Source: Vespula vulgaris (Eukaryota; Arthropoda; Insecta; Hymenoptera; Vespidae). From it: a stretch of 64,000 nt of DNA. The stretch covers positions 18,095,058-18,159,057 of the forward strand of contig NC_066587.1 of NCBI RefSeq assembly GCF_905475345.1, given 5' to 3'. The position numbers and the translations under genes were made by a program. Positions within the stretch are counted from its first letter, which is position 1. Every line of letters starts with the position of its first letter. Shown one piece after another: positions 37,763 through 50,110 of this stretch. The notes beneath the pieces are model-generated. The model saw only the letters and a list, made by a program, of their open reading frames with translations, had not been told where the DNA came from and did not search any database.

Positions 37763-38421
37763 TACATATATATATATAAATATAAATTCATATATAAGTA
37801 TATATATATATATATATGTACACACACACACACATCTCTACATATATATATGTATATATAAAATATATATAATAGTATAATATATTCTACAAAAAAAATA
37901 TAATATAATGTATATAAAATTATAATATACATACATATATCTTTTATATATATATAATTAATATTATATATATATAATTAAACTCTCTCTCTTTCTTTTT
38001 CTCTTTCTCTCTCCATACATACATATATTTGTACGTATATAGATTCTAAACTTTTGTAATCCATAGGGACGTTGTTAAGCGCAACGAGTTTCACATTACC
38101 ACGAAGGTTTCTCGTTTACAAGGCGGTCTGTGAAACCGCCGACGGAAGGTAGTTAGGCGAATTTATTATCAACGCGACGTACGACCAAAATGAAATATAC
38201 AGCATCATCAGTTATACCCGCAGCCTCGTAGATCACGCTTCGTGAACGACGACGAAGATACACGCGAATGAGATTTTACTTCGGCGAAACATCGATAGAA
38301 CCCGCATCCTAGCTATTTATCCGACGGCCTACTTTCTAATTTTTATCTTTCTTTAAATAAAGAAAAATATATATATCTCCTAATTAATACACAAATCTAT
38401 TTTCGATAAATAGTATCGATT

Positions 38422-38468
<47 letters not shown>

Positions 38469-38639
38469 AAATGTAACATAAAGAAGCAAGCTTTCGTTTA
38501 TTAATTTAAAAAAAAAAATTAAAAAAAAAATTTAACAACTTAATATTTGATCACTTAATATTTGGTTTGTCTTTTTCATTTTTTAAATATTTATTTTAAA
38601 AGATTGAAAATAATTAAAAAAAAAAAAACATCGTTCAGA

Positions 38640-39290
38640 AGAAACGTACATTTTATCTTCGGGGCACGAATTATCTTCACATCCGTGAAAGATCGGTGAA
38701 ATAATTTTCTGTTAATTATTTTCTAATAAAGAAAAAAAAAAAAAAAAATTACGAATATCTTCTTAATAGAAAAGAAGAAAAAAGAACTTTGAAATAGTCG
38801 AAATAATAAAAGGACAATTCAGACGGTAGATATTTTTTTCTTTTTCTTTCAATCATTTCATCTTGGAACAAGAGTTAAATTCGCGACCGCGGAAAATGAA
38901 ATAATTTTTTTTAACTAATTACTATGGGAATTAACAACGGTAATAAGTTTTCCTCTTTCTTTGTTTTCTTTCTTTTTCTTTTCCTTTTTTTAAATAGGAG
39001 ATTGAATATAATAAAAAACATAGATTTTCTTTCTATTTTATCTTCCATTTTATCCTCGAATGAAAGATTAAATTCACGTTTCGATGGAGGATGATACAAT
39101 TTCTCTGTTAATTAAATTTCAAAAAAAGAAAAATGAATTACGAACATCTCATTTACAACACAATTCGACATACGTACTCGAAATAATATTAATAACAATA
39201 ATAACAATAATAAAACAATTTGAACGATAGAAATTTTCTTCTATTCGTATTAAATTTTATCTTGATTTAAATTCACGTATTTGTAAAATA
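38640..39290. repeat. Old diverged duplication (about 400-bp period)
   Basis: Order-preserved similarity between about 38690-38880 and 39090-39290: TCTGTTAATTA, ATTACGAA-ATCT, ACAATT-GA-CG-TAGA, CATCTTG/TTATCTTG and TTAAATTC-CG. Confidence 0.5.
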
Positions 39291-39576
39291 TATGAAGCGC
39301 ATGATCACCGGTACGTAAACGTCAATGCGAAGTTGTTGAAGAAGATGAGTCGTTTCCATGAAAGAAAAACAAAGTCGACCGAGTAAAATTCTACCATCGA
39401 ACCAGAGATTCGACAGAATTGAAGTCTGTTATTTCAAGAAAATAAGGACACATGGGGGATGATGATTTCACTTATATAAAACTATACAAGTTATGTATAC
39501 TTACAGATATATAAGATAAATAAATAAATATATATATATATATATTCATACACATATATATATACACATACAAAAT

Positions 39577-39579
<3 letters not shown>

Positions 39580-39628
<49 letters not shown>
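39580..39628. repeat. (CA)n microsatellite
   Basis: About 24 uninterrupted CA units. Confidence 0.95.
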
Positions 39629-39631
<3 letters not shown>

Positions 39632-40606
39632 TATATTTATATATATTCACACGTTATAAAAATATGTATGTATTTATTTATGTATATATTTATGTATGCA
39701 AGTACGTAGTACTGGTAATGTATATAGATTTACGAGGTGCGAATATATTGCGAAAAGTTCTCTTTTATCGATCGCTACTCGTTCCAAGGATGGGCTATGG
39801 AGGCGAATACGCGTCGGCCTATCATCGTTTATACAAGAATAGAACGCAGAAATTGACCTGCCTCCTTTCGCGGAGTCGCCAACTGGAAATGGCCGATTAG
39901 CTTGATAAAGCTACGTTTATAGGAAAGAACGATGGAAACGAGAAGATGAGAAGCAGCGAGAGAGGGGGGGAAAGGAGGGGAGGAAGATGGGGATGAAAAA
40001 AAAAAGAAACGTTTTAATAAAGAAGAAATCTTTTTCCAACGACAAAAGCTAAACGCAAATTATGATTTAAAAAAAAAAAAGAAAATAAATAAATCGATAG
40101 AGAAGTTTCTGAAAAGAAGAAGAAGAAGAAGAAGAAGTAGAAAATAAATTCATAACGCGTATCTATTTCCATTTTTCTTTCTTTTTTTTTTTTTAATGCA
40201 CAAAAAGAGATCCATGACTCGATCATCGACTTGTACTCCTACGAAGCTTTCTTCGAAAAAAAAATAAAATAAAATAAAACAGATAAATAAATAAAAAAGA
40301 CAGAAAGAAAGGAAAAAAAATGTCAACCGATAAAAAAATAAATTCTCTCTTTCTTTGTAAACGAAAAGGATACGTGACTTAATCGTTGACTCGTACCACT
40401 ATTCCATCGTTTATACATAGAGTTCTATCTCTTAATCTCACCGTCGTCATAGATTTCGAGTACTTGCGAGAAGTAAAGCAAGGGCTTTTGTTAACCATGC
40501 AATGCAACCGTGTCCTCCTCCTTGTGGTTATTAAAGGTTGTTAATTAACTACAATTAGCTCGATTAACTGTAGTACAAGGGTTGGTATATACCGAGATAG
40601 ATAGAT

Positions 40607-40686
<80 letters not shown>

Positions 40687-41105
40687 GTCGGTTACCCGAC
40701 ATGAACGTCACGTAATACGCATGCGTACATCGAGCCTCAGGCATTATAATGCACAACTAGTAAGGGAGGTAATTATAATTAATCACGCTTCATTACGAGA
40801 AAAGTGAAATGAAACACAACGGAGGGAGATTAAAAAAAAAAAAAAAAAAGAAATAAAAAGGAAGATCCCTTCTTTTTGTTTGTAACGTTTGGCATAAAGT
40901 AAATTTTAATAAATAAAAAGAAAAAAAGAAAAATATTAAAACACGCGCATCCATGTAAGTAGTTCGACAAACAAATCAACAAAGATCGATTTCGAGAGAA
41001 ATTAATTCTTGTCGATTTCGATAAACCGTTTATCGTCATAAGACGTTATATAATCCTTCGTTTTTGTACTTAGATAAGTTTCTAAATGATGATAAGTTAC
41101 GTTCT

Positions 41106-41108
<3 letters not shown>

Positions 41109-41193
<85 letters not shown>
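41109..41193. repeat. (TC)n microsatellite
   Basis: More than 40 uninterrupted TC units, among the longest pure tracts in the window. Confidence 0.95.
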
Positions 41194-41200
<7 letters not shown>

Positions 41201-42312
41201 GTTTGTTCATTCCGTTAAGTAAATAACGATTTCAATAATCGTAATTAGTTTGATTGGTACGAAGTTCTCGAGCGAGGTTCGTTGAGAAATTCGAACAAAA
41301 AATAAAATAGAGAAAAGAAAAACGAAAGAAAGAAAAAGGAAGGAAGGAAGGAACAAAGGAAGAATTAAAAAACGAACGATGAATCTCTCTCATTGAGATA
41401 TAATGCAATATAAAAAGTGATATTTCGATGATGACGTAGCGAAAGGAACGAGTAATGAACCATTTTCGAGACTGCTTTCGATGTCAATTTCTTTTTCTTC
41501 ATTTTTTTTTCTGAATATAAGAAAACGTTTAATCTTTGATCTTTCATTTGGTAATCTTTGGCTTTCCGATACGATCGAAAGGTGGATTTTCGAAGAGTCA
41601 TCGAGAATCACAATGTCGGTCAAATTGAAAAAAACATGAATTTAAAATAGTACGATAGTGTACGAGAGATTATAGATCGGGGTGTTACGTAAATTTTTAA
41701 AAAAACGACATGTGATGCAAATTCGATACGAGATTAAAATCTACCTTGTCTCTTATCCCCGACCTCTCACTTACTCTCTCTCTCTCTCCTGTATCGAATG
41801 TAAATTTATATTTGATTATATCTACTAAAAATACGAGGAAGAGGAAGATGTTGGAAGAACAGAGTTAAAAAAGTAAAAGAAAAGAGAGAGAAACAGAGCC
41901 AGAAAGAGAAAGAGAAAGAGAAAGAGAGAGAGAGAGAAAAATTTGACCTTGATGATCGATCGAATATATTAACGATAAATTGGTAATCGTGTCGATAAAA
42001 CCATCGGAATAGGTATGGTATATATTTCTGATCGGCATTGTCTCATTGACGGGTAAGCTCGATTACGTATCGCAAACGTGACGTGCAAATTAATTTCAAT
42101 TCGATCGCGAACATATTATCCAGAATTGGAAATAGAATTTGAAAACGATCGATAGTTTGTTCGATCGATCGACCGACCAACCAACCAATCGATCGATCGA
42201 TCGATCGATAATAGAGAGAGAACCAGAGTTATGAACCGTAATAGGAAATTTGCGCGTTATCTATCCTCGTGTCTCTTGGGTATTACGTATTGGTTGATGC
42301 GAACGCATACAA

Positions 42313-42345
<33 letters not shown>

Positions 42346-42859
42346 AAGAAAGAGAAAGAAAGAAAGAAAGAGAGAGACAGTGAAAGGACATATGTGCGAT
42401 ATACGAGCTTATATTACGAATGGTTCGGAAAATAAGCGGATATTGAAAAATTCGAACGATTTGTCGTGAGTAGGAGTGTGGATGAGAGTTCGTTGAAGGA
42501 TATATGAAATCGTTTGAGTATATATCGTAAATGCCATATGTTTTCGTTCTTCTTATATCTTATTATATATATATCTTATACGTATATGTGTGTATCTGTG
42601 TACGTACGTATAGAGGATATTCCTTTAAACAAACTTAATTTCATTCAAATAAATATTCAAAGTATTTCTTTCGTTGTTTCTTTCTTTTTTTTTTTTCATA
42701 GAATTTTTTATAAGACACTCTACATTCAAAGTATATAGATCTTTATTTTCTCTCTATTTTTCTTCCTTTTTCTTTCCTTACTTCTTCTTATTCGCCTTAA
42801 TCAGTCTCTTCAAATGAATCCAATTAATCGGCTATTTTTTTTTATAATAATTGACTATT

Positions 42860-42890
<31 letters not shown>

Positions 42891-44176
42891 CGCTCACTCT
42901 TGCTCTCTTTATACACACATAATATATATTCATCTATTTTATATATATATATCCATCTATCTCTGAACTCGTGAAATCGGCTGCTTCTTAACTCGTTAAG
43001 AAGTTTTATTAGGGGGAAATATTAGGCATAACCTGAAGCCGGATGGTGCCGGATAGTTACGGTGTAGGACATTAATCTTCTTTCGGATTATACGTGATCT
43101 CGATTAAGCTTGCCAACCAGCAGTCGTCGGGGCTCGGCTAGCCAACGTGAATCGCCTACCCGAGGTTAAAGTTCCCCTTTGGTATGATCCATCCTGTTAA
43201 AACTAATTATAGCTCCTACAAGTTTTCTGCTAATCGTTAACGAGGAGGACATAGAAAGACGGAGAAAGAGAAATCTACTTCAATATATTTTCTTATAATT
43301 ATACCACAGTACGGATATCAAAGTATCCATAGAAATTATTTTTTTCTTTGATATCAATCGAAATTTCAACACTTTTCAAAGAGGTGATACAAGAGTGCAT
43401 ATGTCTGTGTATTTGTGTGTGTGGGAGAGAGAAAGTAGTATTCCACACGGATTCCACGTTTAATATTCCCGAAGCGAAGATAATCGTTCGCACCGACGCA
43501 ACGATGCACCGTAATAACGATAACGAGAATAACTACGGCGAAGTAATAGCGTCAGTCCGATGGTTTAAACTGAATTTATTGCAAAATTCATAAAAATAAT
43601 AAGGGCTTACTACGTACGATCTCGAGGAATATCTTCCCGCAGCAAAATTTCCTTTTCCTTTCTTTTTTTTTCTTTCTTTCTTCTTTTACTCACACTCTCT
43701 CGAATTCAACGAAATTCACGCCGATACTTTTCCATGTCTATCAGTTTCTGTGATAGTAAAGAAAACAGAAGAAAAAGAGAGAGAGAGAGAGAGAAATAAT
43801 CGATTCGACAACACCTACGATTTTGAATATATTCGTTCGAATTGAAAAATAATTTTCATATACTTCTTTCGCTCCATTCATATTCTATTCTATTCTCCCC
43901 TCTTGGTATTTTCTTTTTCGTCGGTCGATTATCGATATTATCGTAGGAAATCAGATCCGATGGGGAGATGATCGATGACGCAAACGATGCGGTTCGTTAT
44001 TGCGGTTTTCGTTTAAATAACAGCATTATAGATTGTGTATGTAATACGTATGAGAGAATGGCTTGCTTCGATATCTCCCTCCTACTCCTACTCCTACTCC
44101 TATCCCTTCCCCTTCCCCTTCCCTTCCCTTCCCCTTTCTTCTACCTGCTTCTATCCGATCCCCGTCACGCTTCATA

Positions 44177-44404
44177 ATGAACTACGCGGGAGGACTAACT
44201 GGGGATGCGAATAAAACAAAGCCGTATTGTCATCGATTGGTTCGTCAAACGTACGAGCTAATCCACGACGACAAAATGGACATCGCACCTTTCTCTATTA
44301 ATAAAATCCTCGGTTTAACGCCGAGTGAACAATTTTCTACAGAGATATTTTTTATTATTATTAATATATATATAAATTATATAATAATATATATCAGTAT
44401 ATAA
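44177..44404 (+). CDS. Unrecognised 75-aa ORF
   Basis: The first about 55 codons are complex (MNYAGGLTGDANKTKPYCH, later DDKMDIAPFSINKILGL); the rest translates an AT repeat. A short stem CTCGG/CCGAG lies within it at about 44309. There is no similarity I can name. It is most likely chance or an unassigned exon. Confidence 0.1.
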   Translation: MNYAGGLTGDANKTKPYCHRLVRQTYELIHDDKMDIAPFSINKILGLTPSEQFSTEIFFIIINIYINYIIIYISI

Positions 44405-44428
44405 TTTCTATTGATATATATTATTTTT

Positions 44429-44472
44429 ATGTATGTATGTATGTATGTATGTATGTATGTATGTATGTATGT
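44429..44472. repeat. (ATGT)n tetranucleotide
   Basis: About 11 ATGT units. Confidence 0.9.
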
Positions 44473-44744
44473 GTATATAAGCATGCAATATTAATTTGTA
44501 TTTTTTCGAAAAATAATAAATAAATCTCTTTCGCTCGTTGTCGAATGAGTTTCTTAAATTAGAAAAAAAAGGAAGGAGAAAGTATTATTCATGAAAGCCT
44601 TGTAAAAAAAGGAAGAGAGAAAAGAAGAACCTGGGCGGAATAAAGAAATGTAAGGAAGAGAAATAAGAAGGAAAGAAAAGCGAAATAGGGAAGAAAAAAT
44701 AAAAATAAAAAGAAAAATAAATAAAAAGAAAAAGAGAAAGAGAG

Positions 44745-44789
<45 letters not shown>

Positions 44790-45406
44790 CAGACAAAAAA
44801 GAGGGAAAGAAAAAAAGAAAATAAAAAGGTTCAACGAGTTGCAGATCTCACATCATCTCCATTTAAATGTGAAAGCTGCTGAAATGAAACGTCGGGAGTA
44901 TACACGTTTGCGCTTCACGGTATCTTCCAAGAGAGAAATTAAACTTTTCCTCGATCAGGAAACTCTATTACAAGTCGTTTGGTTAGGTATCCCTCTTTTT
45001 CTTCGATCGACCTCGCATACCGTCCGTCCTCGAGCGGTATTCCCGATTGAACGGATCGTTTGTGAAAGAAAAAATCATCCCTACTAAATCCGAACGGATT
45101 ACTCGTAGGGAAAATCTGATTGGCGAAACGAAAGAAATGTTGAATTTTAAAACGAGACTGTGTGCCGAAAGGAAGATAAAAAGAATTTAAAAAAAAGAAG
45201 AAAGAGAAAGACAGAGCGAGAATAGGGGGAAAAAAAAGAAAATGAGGAAATAAATAATTTATTGTCTCATTCGGTATTATCCGATAATACTAACTTTAGA
45301 GCTCTCTCTATACGTGTATATATTGTGCGTGGATATGTGCGTGTATATAAAGAGAAAAAGATAAAGATAAATAGATAGAAAAAGGCGTGGAGAAAGAAGA
45401 AATAAA

Positions 45407-45408
<2 letters not shown>

Positions 45409-45475
<67 letters not shown>
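45409..45475. repeat. Compound (GT)n(GA)n microsatellite
   Basis: A GT tract (45409-45447) followed at once by a GA tract, the same compound structure as at 17304-17367. Confidence 0.95.
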
Positions 45476-45477
<2 letters not shown>

Positions 45478-47026
45478 TGTGTGAGAAAGTATGGGATGAG
45501 CATTTAATTAAAAACGGAGGGTTGGGCCAACGGGGTGAATATATAACGACTAGTGGAATTTATTCGTCCCCACGAATGAGAAAAATAGAAAAGGAGAAAG
45601 AGAGAGAGAAAGAGAGAGAACTCTGGTCGAGTTAGATGGTAGAAAAAATTCGCTAGTATGTACGCCGTGGGCATTTAAAACGTCGATCTTGCGAAAAACG
45701 CATAATTATTGGCTGTCTAATTCTCGACATGAACGTTAAAATAAATATAAAGGTTTCTTTTTCTTCCCCCTTTTTTTCTCTTTTTTTCTTTTTTCTTTTT
45801 TGAAAGTTGTTTAATTTTTACTATCTTTTGAAGAAAGAACAATTGGAAAAGGGTAAGTACGTTACAAGCGTCGTAAATTATTTTGTGTGTGTGTGTGTGT
45901 ACTAAAAGACTTTGTCATTCTTTTCAAATGAACAAACGATTCTCCCTTCTTCTCAATATTGAACAAATTTCATCTTAGACATTTTTCTATACGACAAAGC
46001 AAACTTCTCGAATTCCTCCTGAAGTTACTCCTTTTCGAATTTCGTCGAAAGAAGAAGACTTGGAGAGAGAAAGAGAGGGAGAGAAAGAAAAAGAAAAAGA
46101 GTAAGAAAAGGAGAGAAAGAAAAGGAAAAAGAGAAAGAGAGAGAGAGACGAAATAAGTTCAAACGCAATTTCTCACAGTTCTGTTTTGTGAAAACGAAAA
46201 GTGGAAATCTTAGAAAGCAATGTAAGAAAATGTAAACGTGTACGGTTACGAACGGAGAAGTTTATTGTCGTACATTTTATTCCAGCTCTTTTGAAATTGT
46301 GTCAAATAGAATGGAAAATACGATCATATATAAATAATAGCTGTAATATTTTCTCCAAAGGGAAACTTTATCGTAGTTAGGGAGTGACAATCTTTTTTCT
46401 TTCTTTTTTTGAAAGACGAAGAAAAACGAGAAAGGAAGGAGAAAAGAAAAAGGAAAGGAAGAGAAATAAAGAATAATACAAAAGAAAAGAGAGAGAGAGA
46501 GAGAGAGAGAGAGAAGGGAAAAAAAGGAGAAACTCGAGACGTGGTTACTAACGAGAAAATTTTTTCTCAGAAGGCTGCTTAAAAATCTGCTGATTCGATT
46601 AAAATCAGAATCTCCGAGAGCAGAACGTACGTCCGCGAGCATTACTCCGACTGAAAATGTTTTAACCCTCGAGAAACTTTGAAATATTTTGCATTTTGAG
46701 AGTACTCGTGATTCGAAGCTACCAAGATCAAAGACTACTACTTGCTCGCTAGAATACCAAACGTCGAAAGGTTTCTGTAAACCAAGATTTCACTAGATCG
46801 AACGTGTTCCGGTTGTCTTTTACTGCTGTCACAAAATGATGAAAATGACAAAAACAAAGAAGAAAAAAAAGAAAAAGAAAAAGAAAAAAGGAGGTGGAAA
46901 AAGGAAAAAGAAAAAGAACGAAGAAATAAAAAAGAAAATAAAGAAGAAAGAATAGAGATAGAAATAAAGATAGAGAAACAAAGAGAGAGGGGGAGGGAGT
47001 GTTAAAATAGGTGCCAGAATAAAGAT

Positions 47027-47028
<2 letters not shown>

Positions 47029-47070
<42 letters not shown>
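47029..47070. repeat. (AT)n microsatellite
   Basis: About 21 uninterrupted AT units. Confidence 0.9.
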
Positions 47071-47075
<5 letters not shown>

Positions 47076-47556
47076 TACACTATCTCTAACCAATCCGAGA
47101 ATAACATTGATGTTGTACGATAAAATGGAGAATCTAGTGTTACTATATAGTGCTACGAATGCATTTGTATGTATATGTACAGTGAAAGGATATATATATA
47201 GTGAACATCGACGTTTTTGCATTTCCGATAGGCACGCGACCACAAAAATAAAAAAAAAGAAAGAAAGAAAAAAAATAAAAAGAAAAAAAAAAGAAAGAGA
47301 AACCCCAGAAAAAAAAACATGAAAAAGAGAACGAGGGTTAGCTTTGGAATATCAAGTAAAACTCGAACGGTTACGGATAGAGTGTGTGACGACGAAAGCG
47401 TATTGGAATAATTCAAATGTCGAATAAAATATCGAGTGACAGACAAGTTCGTCGGAACGAGCGACGAATATTGTTGGCCCGCGACATCTCTCTTCTTTTT
47501 TCTTTTTTTTTTTATTTTATCATTTTTTTTTTTGTCAAGAGAGATGTATGACCTAT

Positions 47557-47694
47557 TATAAATTATAACGAGTATCGTTCGTCAAATTTGTACGTAATTT
47601 CATTTTCAGAAAAAGGAAGAAAAAAAGAAAAAAACGATAGAGGTAATAATAATCATGCTATTTTTAGTAAAATTAATAATAAAGATTATTATTA

Positions 47695-47732
<38 letters not shown>

Positions 47733-47920
47733 AATTTGTAGAATTAAAAAGAATATCGACATATTTGCATTGCGTACGTTCCTCTTTACGACATTTTCTT
47801 TTTTAACGAAAGATGTGTGTGTGTGTGTGTATCGCCATCATAAATTATAACGAGTATAAATCCATCGAGATCGTACGTAATTTTGATCAGAAGAAAAAAA
47901 AAAGAAAAAAGAAAGAGGAA
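47557..47920. repeat. Diverged duplication around an (ATT)n tract
   Basis: ATAAATTATAACGAGTAT followed by TC and GTACGTAATTT, then A/G-rich sequence, occurs near 47557 and near 47838. An (ATT)n run (about 47685-47731) lies between. Confidence 0.65.
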
Positions 47921-49028
47921 TTAAAGAAAGAAAAAGAAGATTTATATATAAATAAAAGAATAAATAAAAGGACAAATAAATTAATAAACGAACAAATAAA
48001 TATGAGGAAGAAAAATTTTGCAGAAGCTAGAAATAATATATCGATAAGTTTCTAATGCGTACTTTTAAAAGAAATAGAAGTAATAGTGGTACTAGTAGTA
48101 GTAATAGTAGTAGTAAGAAGACGAGTTTACTCAGACAAGAGAGAAGAATAAGTAGAGAGGCCGTAATACACAAAAGGCTTTTATTATATCACAGACGACA
48201 CGATGACGACGACGTTTGAGACGTTGCTCTCGCGAGTTGAATTCTAAGCGGTTTATCACCATGAAATACGATCAAAATTACAACGTATTTATTTCACGTT
48301 GAAACGTAAGACGAATTCTAAAAGGAGAAACATAAAAATACGCGCCTACAATTTTCTACGGGCGAAATCGAATTTCGTACGCAAGTTTCAAGGATGTCCT
48401 TTTCTTCCCTTCTTCAATTTACCCTTTCCTACTTTTCTTTTTTCTTTTTCTTATTTTTTTTTCTTTTTCAATTTTAAAACCAATTGCTACTGTCAATCGC
48501 TACGTTTCGCGTTCTATCTTTTTAAAAACTTTACCAACGTAAATATCTCCCCGTTCCCTCAAAAGAAAAGAAAAGAAAATAAAAGAAAAAGAAGAAAGAA
48601 AGAAAAAGAAAAAAGATTTACGATTGGCCGATGCGATAAATGAAATTTTATTGCGTACGAGGGTATAAATCTTCTCGTTTCATTCATTCTTTTTCTTTCT
48701 AACCGAAAAAAAAAGAAAGAAAGAAAAAGAAAGATTAACAAAATTACAAGATTAGAAATCTACCGCAAGTATATTCGAGGAGTCATTTACAAGAATAGAA
48801 ATTTAACGATAATTACGAAAACAGATATATTAATTAAAAGTATCGAATATAACGTGATATAGAATAGTGATTATTTCGATTCGTAATATCGAGTTTGCTG
48901 TTTATCGGTTGAATCAAGGACACTGCGTTAATTTCGTGTTACGGCTTACTGATTATGTTAACTTCCACCATGTTACATGTTTGGAACCATCTCGAAAGCA
49001 CTAACGTAGAGTTCTCTCTATCTCTCTT

Positions 49029-49064
<36 letters not shown>

Positions 49065-49354
49065 GTTCTCTTTAACCTGCTATGCTTACTGGCTTCTACA
49101 GAAGGCAGGACTCCAATTATCTCGGTCCAATTAGGAGTTCGACGAATAGCACGAGAATCTCGTACGGATGGAACGTTTCTACGTCATCTCTCTCTCTCTC
49201 TCTCTCTTTGACATACATATATACATACACATACACTTTATGTCTGTCTGTCTCTCTCTCTCTCTCTACGTTTGTCTACTACCTCAATTCCTATCAACCT
49301 CTACTTGCATAGATCGGTACGCTTTTGAAGTCGTTCGCGTTGGAATATGCGAGT

Positions 49355-50110
49355 AACGGCACTTGGTACATAAGGTAAATTACTGATACAGAGACAATTT
49401 GTGCATCGATGCCTCGATTATATATGCTTGGATAGATAATATACATTCATATGTACATACGTACATACATACAGACGTATATACGTACGTACGTACGTAC
49501 GTATACATGTTTCTCGAGTCACGAATTAACAATTATTTCAATTCGTGCGTAATCAACGAGATCGTACTAGAAGATAAAAAAATATTTCGTATATATATAA
49601 AGAAGAAGAAAAGAAAGAAAAAAAGGATTAGAAAAAGAAATAGAAAACAAATTACAATAGACTGTTATTTTTTTTTTTTTTTTTTTTTTTGGAAAGTACG
49701 ATAAATATAACCATCACTTCATAGCTCGAACGACTCTGATAATAGAACGAACAATGAGTGATATATGATAGTTAACTGCACTTGCTACTTACATAATATA
49801 CATAAATTATTGATATCGAGACAGTACGTCCGTATCGATATCTCCATTATACATATTCTTGAATGATATACGTACATATGTTTTTTCAGTCACGAATTAA
49901 CGATTACTCTTCGATAATAAAAAAATTATTAGCGAGTGAATATGTGATATAAAAAAAAAAAGAAAAAAAAACACGAAGAAAAGAAAGACAAGAAAAATAT
50001 ATAATGGATAATTATTTTATTGAAAAGATACGATAAATTGAACTGCAACGAACAATATAACGAAATCTTATAACAGAACGAACACAAGTGTATGAAAGTT
50101 GACAAATCTA
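49355..50110. repeat. Diverged tandem array, two to three units of about 330-430 bp
   Basis: Repeated landmarks in order: ACTGATACAGAGACAATT / ATTGATATCGAGACAGT (49381, 49808), CACGAATTAAC-ATTA (49520, 49891), TACGATAAAT (49695, 50028) and AACGAACAAT. Confidence 0.6.

Larger units (their letters stand above)
33431..43000. other. Upstream region, no recognised gene (part 1)
   Basis: AT-rich and microsatellite-rich DNA. Complex islands that could be regulatory are 36280-36420, 38060-38340 (with GGCGGT/ACCGCC hairpin near 38120) and 39720-39900. A G-run-rich stretch lies at 39961-39996. Open frames here are mostly translations of repeats. Confidence 0.6.
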
